Shown here: in pieces, positions 11,429 through 23,900 of the stretch
How the letters are laid out: every line of letters starts with the position of its first letter
Numbering within the stretch: the stretch's first letter is position 1
Source: Azadirachta indica
Taxonomy: Eukaryota; Streptophyta; Magnoliopsida; Sapindales; Meliaceae
Length of the DNA: 64,000 nucleotides
Direction of reading: 5' to 3'
Assembly: GCA_022749755.1 (NCBI GenBank)
Contig: CM040446.1
Coordinates: 399,339-463,338, forward strand
Made by a program: the position numbers and the translations under genes
The notes under the pieces: generated by a model
What the model saw: the letters and a program-made list of their open reading frames with translations, nothing else
Told to the model about the DNA's origin: nothing
The model's database searches: none

Positions 11429-11797
11429 ATGTCAAAGCAAGCTCAAGCACTGGCTTCTCTTATAATACTGGGCACATGCATTGCAATGTTAGCTGAGCCC
11501 GGGGTAGCTCAGCTTATAATACCACGAATGCCTTCTCTGATTCCTGTAGGACGACCTACAGGAGGAGAAAAGGTAATGAAATGTTGGTCGCCCCTATACA
11601 AAATACAAGGATGTGTTCAAGAAATTCATACGTCTGTGTATAGCAGAAGATACAGCAACGTTAGCCCTGATTGTTGCAAGGCTTTTCTTACTGTCCATGC
11701 ACACTGTTGGCCCAAAATGTTCCCTGTACGTCCTTTCTTTCCTATCTTGTTCAAAGGTTATTGTGCTCGCACTGCCCATCCAACACCCTCTGTTTAA
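11429..11797 (+). CDS. Prolamin-like secreted cysteine-rich protein, divergent paralogue
   Basis: Single-exon gene for 122 residues from the MSKQ start. The frame stays open 21 codons further upstream to 11366, but the inner ATG matches the paralogues and a normal signal peptide (residues 1 to about 27, ending GVA). The mature domain has the six family cysteines at 52, 62, 82, 83, 93 and 112, with motifs SPDCC, CWPKMF and PFFPILFKGYC. It is clearly more diverged from the 2400/9383 pair than they are from each other. Its closest relative in the window is the broken copy at 5625. Mature protein is predicted to be small, disulfide-linked and extracellular. Expression and partner unknown. Confidence 0.88.
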   Translation: MSKQAQALASLIILGTCIAMLAEPGVAQLIIPRMPSLIPVGRPTGGEKVMKCWSPLYKIQGCVQEIHTSVYSRRYSNVSPDCCKAFLTVHAHCWPKMFPVRPFFPILFKGYCARTAHPTPSV

Positions 11798-12299
11798 TTG
11801 ATTTCTGACAACTTTAGCTCGAAATATTTTGCGAGCTACTTAGTTTGGATCCATGACAATACGATTTGAATACTTATTAGTAAACAAGTTGTTTGTTTAT
11901 GAAATTTGGGTCAAATCCTTCTCCAATGAAGTTGAACAACATCTATATGTAAGACACGTATTAGGTAATAATTGTAGTTGAAATACATAATATTCATTTA
12001 AAAAATCAACCTAATCATGATCATATTGTATACACACATTTTCTTTTTTATTTAATTTAGAAGCCCCATTTTGTCTTACTTATTGGTTCCTTTGTTAGAT
12101 CATTCATTACAAATTTAGAAAGGGACAGCGATGAAGTAGACTTGTAACAAATTACATATTTTGACTTCCTATCGGCTAAGCAAATTAATTAGAAAAGGCA
12201 CTTAATTAAATTCTTAAGATACCTCAGAATTAAATTATTGCTTTTATAGACTTCCACTTCCCACTTCTTGACATAAAGTTTAAAAAGATGATGAATAAA

Positions 12300-15200
12300 T
12301 GAAAGTCATTCTCTACTTGTTTGATAGTTTGCTTATCTTCTGTTCGCTTCACCACTCAAATTGGATAACTCTCCCTATAGGTTGTTAAATAAACTTTCTT
12401 CACTTCTAGGTTAAGGGTATTGTCAATAACTTAACCTTTTTTCTTATTCTATAAGGCTAATTAATTATGATTGATGATACTTTTTTCTTTTTTAAATGAA
12501 TTTTAATGCTGAAAAGGAATCAATATAAAAAGATCCGAAAATGTTTTAGTAAGGTGTGATAGAGTAAGGTGTGACAGAATTGGAGAATGTGAAAATGTCT
12601 TCAAAATGTTTGTAGGCAAAACCACTTGGTGGGTTTAAGAATGAGTGTGAAAGCTTGATCTTTACCGTATTGCTAACAATTATTTTTAATGTAAAAATGT
12701 CATTTTGAAATCATATAATTGTAGACGCTAAAACGACACATTTCAACTTTTATCCCTTTCTTGTTTAAAATGGAAAAACAAAAAAAAAATCAAAAGACAA
12801 AATCGAAAATCTATATGCAATTTTGTCTTATTATCCATTTATAAAATAAAATATAGGAGCATTTCTTGGTATATGTTATTTTTATTTCATTTAATCCATT
12901 TCTCCATCAGTGTTGTGCACTATACAATAAAAAGTATAAGAGCATTTATAAATTAAAAATATATTAAAATAAGATTAAAATTGTATATTATTTCTGTTAA
13001 TTATTTCTAATAAGGTATACCGGCCCTTTGACATAATGTATCAATTATTATTTAAAGCAAAAATTTACCACTTAAAATGTGGGGCTCTCCACCGTTCTGT
13101 GCAGACAAATTTTCATTTTATATAAGTAGATATCACTCGGATTTGAAGATAAATTACGCACATATTGTGTGAATGTATCTATGATACTTGTCAAATTTTT
13201 TTAAAAAAATAGTTATTATATTTATTTAGTTCATATAAGTGGCAGATATGGCATATGGGAATATATGTATATATACAGAGACACAAAGAATTTAGAAGAA
13301 CTTTAGTAATTTAAATAAAAGGGAGAATATTTGATAGACTCCTATTGCTTGCTTAATATCATATTGTCTTATGTTATTTGTCAAAACATATGTCAAAACC
13401 ATATCAAATTACTTAATTGTGCCTTAAAAAGTTAACGATTTTTGTTAACAGAGATAATATTATAAAAGTATTATTAAATTATTTGACAAATAATAGAAAG
13501 TAATGGGGTATTAGACCAAATAATAAAGATGTATGAAACATTCCCTTTAAATAAAATGTTTAATTTGATTCAATTATATATCGCTCTTAAATATATTTCA
13601 TTACAACTTTAATATCTTTTCATTGGTAGATTATTTTTTGTTTAACTTATATGCATTTGAGATATTATAGGAATATAAAAGATATATTTTCACAATTAGA
13701 TTTTTCTTTTTTGACATTATACAAAAAAAAGGAAAAGAAGGTTAACAGTATTATTTAAATAAAAAGAACATCTGAAATCCAAGTAGTTGAATTAACTAAG
13801 TAAAAAAGAAAGTCACAAGAAATGAATGAATGCCGTAGCATAGTGGTTTTCAAACGCAGCCATAGTTGAAAATATGTTTGTCCGATTCTTACCAAAAACA
13901 TCAAAATATATATAAAGCATTAATTTGACTAATTACTTAACACAAAATCTATATGTATGACTATATATTTCTATATCTAATTATTTTAATCTTTACAAAA
14001 AAAAAATAAAAATAAAAAAGCTTGCATGCATCAATTCCATAATATGTTTAATAAATTTTTTCTTTTTTCTTTTTTAATCAATTTCTCTTTTTTCTTTTGG
14101 GTAATGACATATATGTATCAAATCTTAAGTTTTGGTATAGGAAATCAAAAATGGATAAGCATAGAAGGTGATGGTGTAGTGGGTGAAGGCTAAAAGGAAG
14201 AACAAAAGTGTCGAAATTAGAAGGTGTTAGGTAGTCGGCTATATATGTGCCCAACAAATTAATTTAATTTAATCTTGTTATTTTTAAATAATTGAAGCTT
14301 GGTATTGGGTAAGATATCCTTATCCTATTATATCTAACATTGAACGGATTAGGTTTTGGTGGATCTAACGAATCATGATATTGAAGTGATGCAAATTATT
14401 TTTAAAATAATTAGTTTTGAAATAGGTGTGTGTATTCGCGGGCGTGGGGGCGCGTGTAGATGCCAATAGTAGAGATATAGTCAATAACTTTAAAAGGAAG
14501 AAGAGAAGCCTTTAGTAATTAGCTTTAATTTATTTACACTAAAAGTAAGCATGTACTAGGCCGATGCCACATGGGGTTTCTTTCATTTTCTGTGAGATGA
14601 CAGTTTGCTCAGCAGTTTATACTTATACGTGTGTGTTGTGTTTTCCCTTTTCTTATGCTATTCCATTCATGGTTGCCAGCCATTCAATATTTAATTAGAA
14701 TAATTTAACATCAAATTATATATATATATATATATATAGCAATGATATGACCCATCAACCTACATGAGTTTAGTTCGAGTTCATATTTTGGAAAGAAGAG
14801 TCTAATAGATTAATTATCATGACATTGTCCTTTTACTGCACGCTGCATCATGTGATGTGCTAAGTACCAATTTATAGTTAGTAATTCTCAACTTTATTGC
14901 TCTCTGTACTATTTTATATTTGCTATGCGTTAAAGAAAGAAATAAGACTTCAAAATAAAGAATATTCTGTACAATAAAACTTGTGTGCTTACAAGAGACT
15001 CACTCAACTTAATGCTTTCCTCCTCTCACACACTTCAAGGTGCTATTTATATGTATATGTTTGTAATCCATACTCTTAGTTACTTAGAGACAAATATAAT
15101 ACTTATAAACTGTAATCAAACAGTGCTCCATTTCCTTTGATTCAAAGAATCGCCATGTCAATTTTATGAAAACTAGGTCCTTTTTTGGTGCATCAAAGAG

Positions 15201-16373
15201 ACCAAGGGATTGTTTGGCGTTGTCTCTATTTTTCTATGACATCTCGACTTGTTATAAAACCCCAAACCAAATGTATAATTCAAATATTAATCTACAATTC
15301 AAAAAGTTAATGTCAGAAAATCTAGCTAAGTGAAGCAGAAACAAAATCAGAAAGTTTATTAGATAAAGGAGATCTATTTTTATAACAATATATCGAGATA
15401 AAAGTTTTTAAATACACTTAATAATTAAATACGTTTTAAAATAAATTTAATTTTGATGGTATATTTATAATTGTTTCTCTATACTTTTTATATTTTCATA
15501 TATTATAATATTTATGATGATTTGAAACTTCTTTTGATGTTAGATTAGTGTGGGGTTCAAGAGAGAAAAATGCTTATTGGGGTTGGGGCTTGAGCTAGTT
15601 TATAGTGAGGTCTCAGCTTGATCTTAATCGGGCAATTTCATTTTTATTTATTTATTTTTTATTTATCGACAACTTGTAACTTTTCGGTGGACCTGAATTT
15701 GCTCCAATCAAAATTATTACTTTTTTTTAAATTAAGCTTATGTTTTAAATTATAAAAGTAAAAAGTATATACCCATTATATTATATAATTAACTCTTAAG
15801 AAAGATTTAACTTAATTAAATAACAAAAAGAACATTGCTTTGTAAACTCATTTTTTCTAAAAACGAGTAATGACATATAAAATTTACAAAAATCTTATAT
15901 GGTTAAAAATCTTAAGAATATTTGTAAAATCTTAATTTGTTGAAAATTATATATCATGAGTTAAAAAGAATTTAATAATTTATAGAAAATTAATTAGATG
16001 GCACCTTAAATTATAAAAAATTTCTCTAAAATTAAATACTATTTTTATAACTTTAAAAAAATAAAAAGTAATTAAGTGTGATGAATACTTTATAGATATA
16101 GAGAAAAAGTAAGATACATAATAAAAAAATATTTAATAAAGACTTATTTAGATATTTACAAGAGCAAGTATATAATAAAGTTTAATTTTTTAAATATAAT
16201 TAATATTTTTTTATTTTAACAGTGATCTAATATTTCAACCATTAATTTGAACAGAGGTTAAACAAGAAACTATATTATTATTAGTACAAAAATGCAAAAA
16301 ATGGGGGATTTGAATGTTATTAATTATATTGCATTCATACATCATTCGTGCATCATTTGATGTAGAAATTTTA

Positions 16374-16452
<79 letters not shown>

Positions 16453-17250
16453 AGAGTCACTTGCTTTGCTCATCCCATTAAAATATATTTGTGTAACAAT
16501 AGATGTGATATATGTGTTCACGTGCAAACTAATTCATTGTCATTTTTTCTTGTACATAATGCCTCGGTATATATCAAGTAACATTAATTTTCAAAGTAAT
16601 CAATCATTAGTGTTATTCTCACTACACAAATTATACTCCATCAATCAAATCAAATGATAATGTTTAAGATGACCAAATACCCTTAATTAATATTGTTATT
16701 ATACTCACTACATATACATTTTCTTTCCTTTGAAAAGGGTGTTAATTGTTAATAAAAAAAAATTTATGAAACACAGTTCAACTAAGGGAATATTTAATTC
16801 TACTAATTAGTTAACAATACCCTTAATTAGCCAAACAAACTCCATTGATAATCTCAAAAGTGAATCTAATCTAAACCTTGCTCTAAATTGTGGTTGGGAA
16901 TTTCGTAATTATTCAACCCTACAATATAATATAATTATTAATAAATATAATTTACTAATTAAGCTATAAAAATTAATTTATTGTAAAACATATTTATAAG
17001 AAGACTCTCTTCACAAGCAAATTCTTGAAGAAAGCACTAGTCATGGTCCCCACTTTCAACCAACATCACATTATTCTGAACTGCCAAAGTTCCAAACGTA
17101 AAGTATAATATTTCAATGATTTTTTTTTTTTAAAAATTCCATAAATCTCATATATACATGCAAATATAAAGATTATATACACATAAATTCGAATTAAAAT
17201 GAATTTATATATATATATATGTATATGTATATATGCTTTACAGTTAATAT
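12300..17250. other. AT-rich intergenic region, no gene seen
   Basis: About 5 kb without a supportable coding region on either strand. It contains simple repeats: TA runs at 14717-14739 and 17206-17220 and a long ATT run at 16375. A short GC-rich island (GCGGGCGTGGGGGCGCG) at about 14437 stands out locally. Nothing else was recognised. Confidence 0.6.
16375..16451. repeat. Long uninterrupted (ATT)n microsatellite
   Basis: About 25 perfect ATT units in 77 bases. On the minus strand it translates as a poly-Asn run, which is an artefact of the repeat and not a protein. Perfect arrays of this length are usually highly length-variable. Confidence 0.97.
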
Positions 17251-17266
17251 TGTGATCTTCTTACTT

Positions 17267-17272
17267 TATAAA
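17267..17272 (+). promoter_or_regulatory. Possible TATA box of the GH79 gene
   Basis: TATAAA in the context CTTTATAAAACA, about 207 bases before the ATG. The distance allows a normal plant 5' leader. Only position and motif support it. Confidence 0.4.
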
Positions 17273-17478
17273 ACAATACCACTCTTATTTATGTAAACTT
17301 AATAATTATTATACATATGTCGTTTAGCCTTCAGTGGGGAACTCAGCAGTGTGGCTAGCTAGCAAGCAAAGCAACCTTCCATTTTCTTCACTGTTTGTGT
17401 TTCATTGTTTGCTCATAAATCCATTTGTATACATACACTCAGATCTTGTTTTGAGGAATAACCAGAAAACCAGCAGAG

Positions 17479-20430
17479 ATGGGTTCACATACTTCTTTAA
17501 TGGGTTTGCTTTCAGGGATTTCACTCTTCATCTGCTGCACCTTCGTTTTACAGGCCACAGTAGATGCAGCAGCTTCTGTTGAAGGAAGTGTTTTCATTGA
17601 TAGAAATAATGTCATTGGAAGGATTGATGATGATTTCATTTGTGCTACTTTGGATTGGTGGCCTCCTGAGAAATGCGACTATGGGACATGCAGCTGGGGT
17701 ACAGCTTCTCTGCTCAATCTGGTAATGCTTTTTCTTTTCCTTTTCCAAGGATTGAATTTGCTAGCTATAATATTTGCAGCTGCAAACAATTTTCATTAAT
17801 GCAGTTTTATATATATTTTTTCTGGCAATAGATTTGAGATCTCAGAGACATTTTTTTTTGGTTGCTGTTCTAATTTTTATTTTCTTTTCTCACTTTTTGC
17901 ATCTGTATCTGGTTTTTGCTTTCTGGCAACTTTCATTCAGTGAATTTGCTTTGGTTAATAGTTCTTATGAGTTAACATAGATTTCATTTCCATTCATTAG
18001 TTCAATTAATAAATGAATCTTATATTATATAAATGGGTATGCGATGTATATGTCTCCACAAATGAAAAATAATTACAGAGGTGGGTATTTGAAGTTAGTG
18101 ATAGAAGAACTGGTAACAGAGTTGATGCATTCTGTAATAATTGATGTTTTTCTTTCATTCATGCAGGACCTTAACAACAATATTTTCTTGAATGCAATTA
18201 AAGGTGAGAAATTCTTCTGATTAGAAGACAATTAGCAATAATTACATCTTTCTTCATAATATTTAGACATTTCTTTGATTGATTGATCAGCTTTTTCACC
18301 ATTGAAGATTAGACTGGGTGGCACCTTGCAAGATAAGGTTATATATGATACTCCAGATAATCATCAACCCTGCACTCCATTTACCAAAAGTTCCGAGATG
18401 TTTGGTTTTACCCAAGGATGTTTGCCGATGCATAGATGGGATGAACTTAATGCTTTTTTCAAGAAATCTGGGTATGATCAGTTCTGTTTATTGTTTAAAC
18501 TTGTTTAACACAGGCCTGCGTTTTCTGAAAGTTGAGCCATTTTTGTTGAACTGTACCTGCTGTTTTCAACTCAGGGCTAAGATTATCTTTGGATTAAATG
18601 CTCTCACTGGACGGACTATACAACCTGATGGTTCTGCTCAAGGAGCTTGGGACTATACTAATTCTGAATCCTTGATACGATATACAGTTGAAAAGAACTA
18701 TACGATTCATGGTTGGGAGCTTGGTAAGAGCACAGTACAATTGCAACAGAGTATAAAATGTTCATACTATTTGCATGGCAGTAGTATAGAGATCTCTGTA
18801 TTTGGTAATAATACCTGTATCTTCGCTGGACAGGGAATGAATTGAGTGGAAATGGAGTTGGAACTAGAATTGCAGCAGATCAGTATGCTTCTGATACAAT
18901 TGCTTTACAAAATATAGTCCAGAAAATTTATAAGGGTATGGACTATAGGCCTCTAATAATTGCACCAGGAGGATTCTTTGACCGAAATTGGTTCAAAGAA
19001 TTCATAGATAAATCAGGCAGATCTTTGGATGTGGTCACCCACCACCTATACAATCTTGGACCAGGTATCTGTTTACAAAATGATATTGAAACTTCTTACA
19101 TACCATGCCTGGGGAGAACATGTACATCTAATCTGACTGCATCCTTTTTTTTTTCCCCTATAATAGGAGTCGATCAACACCTTGTTGAGAAAATTCTTGA
19201 TCCATCCTCTCTTGATGGTGAGATTAAAACATTCAGTGAGCTAGAAAACACCATCAAGAGTTTGGGGACTTCTGCAGTTGCGTGGGTTGGTGAGGCAGGA
19301 GGGGCTTACAACAGTGGTCACAATCTTGTTACCAATGCGTTTGTCTTTAGCTTCTGGTAAGTGAACTATAGCTTATGTCCTATACTTTCATTTTCTGTGC
19401 TTTATTTCTAAATCATGTTATCAACATGATAAACAGGTATTTGGATCAGCTTGGTATGGCATCAGCTCATGATACGAAAACATACTGCAGGCAGTCATTA
19501 ATTGGGGGAAATTATGGTTTACTCAACACAACCAATTTTGTACCAAACCCAGACTACTACAGGTTATTAAATACTCTTTAAGTCCTCTTAAAAGCGTTCC
19601 CTGCAGAACAAGACTTTTCCTCCTAACATCTTCCAAGCTTTTTATGTTTAGTTAAGTCTTGTCAGCAAAACAGTCAATGAAAAAGGCATGTTTAAAATAT
19701 TAGGATCACAACAGGATACAAGGACTTCAAAATGTCCCCTGAAAGAAGAAGAAACTAAGCTTGGAGCCTTTATTTCATTCCTAGGATTCCTCATTATTGC
19801 TTCCGAGGTTTTAGTAGCTTTAGTACAGTCACAGTGAAGCAATGCTTGATCCTCTGTTATCTTAATTGCAGTGCTCTTCTATGGCACCGATTAATGGGTA
19901 GAAATGTTCTGTCAACGAGCTTTTCTGGGACCAAAAAGATACGCTCTTATGCTCATTGTTCAAAAGAATCAGTAAGCTACGTTCCCTTTTTTTTTTTTAT
20001 TAATTTTACATTTAATTTTTGTTCCTGGTGTTTCTGAACACTCTGACCTTGTTCATACTTCACTTTGCAGAAAGGGGTAACATTACTTCTTATTAACCTA
20101 GACAATAGCACCACTGTCCACGCCAGTGTCAAGTTCAATCGTACCCGGAGTTTGCGATACAAACATAATGTTCATAGAACTAAAATTATAAAGCTTTCTG
20201 AAGCTTCCGTAGACGGAAATGAAAGGGAGGAATATCATCTAACAGCGAAGGCTGGAAATTTGCACAGCCAAACCGTGCTACTTAATGGAAATATTCTAAG
20301 TGTAAATTCAGCCGGAGATATACCTCCATTGGAGCCTTTACATATAAATTCAACAAATGCAATAAGTGTTGGTCCTTTCTCTATTGTATTTGTTCACATG
20401 CCCCATGTTATTCTCCCTGCTTGCAGTTAG
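17479..20430 (+). CDS. Heparanase-like protein (GH79 endo-beta-glucuronidase family), nine exons
   Basis: Exons 17479-17721, 18167-18203, 18291-18471, 18575-18723, 18834-19064, 19167-19356, 19437-19562, 19872-19971 and 20071-20430 join in frame (1617 bases, 538 residues), close to the 536-543 of Arabidopsis heparanase-like proteins. All introns are GT-AG. A signal peptide covers about residues 1-30, so the protein is secreted, probably to the cell wall or vacuole. The GH79 (clan A) barrel shows WELGNE, whose Glu206 is the expected acid/base, and [12 protein letters not shown], whose Glu323 is the expected nucleophile. Other family motifs are [15 protein letters not shown] and [10 protein letters not shown]. 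The C-terminal beta-sandwich includes the last exon. Family members hydrolyse beta-glucuronide linkages, with arabinogalactan-protein glycans as likely plant substrates. No lesion seen. It ends tail-to-tail with the PHT4 gene, 547 bases apart. Confidence 0.93.
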
Positions 20431-20977
20431 ATGGAACTAAAGTTGGCTCGATTCAGTGATTGATCAAATAAGAGATAGAATATAATGAAAAAGCATTTAA
20501 TTCTTCCATCTTGTTGAAAAGTAGAATCCTATTTTCTTCTGTAATTTGTCCATATTGAGAATTCATACTTTTGGTTTATTTTAAAATGTCCCCTCCAGAA
20601 ACGGTATCATAGAATGTCCAAGCAATTCATTGGTAGGTCAAATAGAAAGGTAGTACAAAAAGTTGGTGAGATACTTTAAAACCGAAATTCTTGACTTTCC
20701 AATATAATTACAAAATTTGAGTAACTTATAAATAAACATACAACAAAGTATACATCATTTTGTTGGCCAACCAACACTTTTTTAGACAGAATATACATTA
20801 GAAAAAAAAAAAAAATGTATAACATCCCACCGTAATACAGTTGGAACCATATACAAACCTAATCAGCAGATGATGCTCCACCCGCCGTAGCTGAAGAAAG
20901 GAAATTAGTAATGTGGCTGACTCATTTGCTCCAGCTCGGATCCTTGTTCATCAAAACCAATGTCAAGCACAGAAAGT

Positions 20978-23900
20978 TCAATCTCTTGTAGAAAAGCTTT
21001 GAGGCTTACTGCTGGCGAATGCCAACCATATGATTGTACCAGTCAAATAGAAGAAGATTGATGGTGCAAATAATGACATCTACATAACAAAAATGCAAAA
21101 TAATGTAAAATCTCTGGTGAAATGATTGCCAGTAAAGAAATCAAACCTAGGATGGTGGTAACTTACACTCCATGAATGAGTTGAATCGAGGAGATAACCG
21201 GTTAGAGCAACACCTACAATTCCTGGGACAGCCCCAACAGTGTTCGTAATACCCTGGGTAGGAAATGTTCATTATAGACTAGAATTAAGAATTGGAAGAC
21301 ATTATGGAAATGCACATACGCCACTGCAAACTTTAATAGATGGGTGAAGAAGGGACGTGCTTCAATTTTAAGACACTGATATAAAGTAATATATTTGCAG
21401 GGAGAGCTCACTATTCAGACCCAGATATCACATGAATGACCCAAGACTATGATCTATAGCCAAATATAAGAAGAATGAATCAAAAGGCTATTTGACAGGG
21501 AATATAATGTCAAAAGCAAGTATCATTATTAAGTTTCAGTTCTATTATGGTCTGAAACTTCTGATTATAAGTAGATAATCTATTCACTAGATGGTTAGTT
21601 ACAACAATAAAACTAGGTACTCCATTTCATTATGAAGAGGCTAGCTAAAGAATGAGCTGAATGATATAAGAACATGATGCAGTGGTCATTGCAGCACACA
21701 ATGTTTTGCTACCTTCGCATAAAAAAAATATATAATGGCCTGGTCTAAGAGGAATGCTTTGGACAGGTCAATATACTCAAATTGTCTGTCATGAACTTAG
21801 TTTGGATGATACAAGTCACACACAATAAGTTTACAGCACAAATAGTGGGAATTACAAATGAATTTATAAACCAAGGTTTCACATCTAAGATCAAAGGGTG
21901 CCTAATAGAAAACTAAAGCACATGGCAAATGAACAGTTATAAACTTACATACCAAAAGTATACTTGCATATTCAGGTGAAATATCTTGATGGGTACAGTA
22001 AAGTCCTGAGAAAGATTAAAAAATAGAAAAAGGTGTTAGCCATTTACATCACATGGACAGATCCTACCATAAAATTATCAATGTAAGATTATCATTACCA
22101 GACAAGGCAAAACTTGAAAGGGCTAGGCCACCTGTAAGAATCCCCACAATTTCCCAAGGCGGCAATCCTAGATCCACAGAAGATAGAGTCATGCAGACAG
22201 CAGGAGACAAAAATGCAATTGTTTGGCAAATCTTTCGCACCTAAACATAGAAAATTGATGTTGTCACAATGGTTATAATACAGAATCAGAGTACCTTTAA
22301 ATAAACATTGATCTTAGCATTGATTGTCATCCACAACTTAAGGCTTGACAACAAAAATTAGAAAGAAAAATAGCAGAAGCGAGAATAAGATAATCATGGC
22401 CAAAGATTTATGACACAGATTTCACAACATTAGCAATTATAGTATCAAGTGTAGCACACAGATACATGTTGGTGGAGGTAATTCTGACTCATAGAGAGAT
22501 AAATATGGATAGAAAGAAGTACTTCTTCAGCTTCTTTCCTTACCATAGTGGTTTCAACTCCACTGGCAATTAAGTTGTCTGCGAATTGTGCAGCAATGCT
22601 GGTCACAAATATTGAAGCCAAGGGGGGTAGGATGGAAACCTGTGAAGGTTGAGACACATATTTTAGAAATAAATTCTTCAACCTTCAGATAATGTAGAAA
22701 TTGCAGTGAACAATTATATGCAAATTTCAACTTTGATATGAGAAACAGCTTTTACAAATTAGGGTAGCCTTGGTAACCATAATGCTTACTGTGGGATATT
22801 TGGATGATGCAACCAAAAATGTCATACTAGTATTATTGTTTACTTTTATTTAGTACATGTAAATCTTCCAAGTTATCCAAGAGATAAAAGGGGAAGTATT
22901 TATGAGCACATCAAAGCAATTACAAAAATTAATGTTACAGCTTCCCAGTCAAAGTTCATTGTTTAGATTCTGCTCATTTAGCTGTTACTGAAGTCAGATA
23001 TTTAGACACCAAGAGAAGCATTCTGCATGAATGGACTACAGAGATTTGGGACTTATTTAATTTAGAAACAACTGTTATCTTCTAATGACATTAACTAATA
23101 TTTTTCAAATATTTTAAAAGACCATGAAGTACTTTAATTTCCAATCCAATATATTTAATTAAGTTTCAAGGAACTGAATGTGCTAGAATATAAAATGGCC
23201 TAGAATCTTTTGGGCTTACCCATGCAGCTTCCATCAAATTTAGGTTCAGCTCCTCACTGCATTGCAATTAAACTGAAACTTAGAAACCTTTTGTATTAAA
23301 AAGTATGCAACCATAAAAATCAATATATCTATAGCAGATAGTAAATTTCTTAAGAGTAATATTTTCTTCAATTCTAAACTTGTGGATGAACAATAAGGTC
23401 AGAAAAAGTCCAAACCCTGTATTCTGACCAAAACAAGGCATAATTATTTCCACCCATACAATCAAAATTTTATGCTGACAGGGTAACAAACTGAAACTCC
23501 ACAAGTTTCCATCTAAACTTAGGGTAATGTATATGTGTTTGACATGAAGTCAACTGCATAGTTATTTGTATGACAGAATTGTTGCTGCTTGGAATGTATG
23601 GATGAATTTTCAATTTTTCCCTTCATAATTTACCTTGTAATATTACATGAAATTGTAAATTGGGTAGTAACTTTCATCCCAGAGCTTTGGAAAAGTAACA
23701 AATTAAGGCATGGTTTGCTCAACTGTGACATTTTAGTCCCTGGTACATTGTCAGAGCCAAGGTTAAATACAAAGGGCAGGGTAGGGATTAAATTGTTAAA
23801 ATTCAGCAAACCATGCCCTGACTTATTACTTCACCAAATTTCAGCAATGAAATCATCGCAATTGTAAATATTCAATAAGACAACATAAGATTAAAGTAAG

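Noticed and set aside
16342..16527. Minus-strand ORF with a long poly-Asn run
   Set aside because: It is only the translation of the (ATT)n microsatellite and has no other protein feature.
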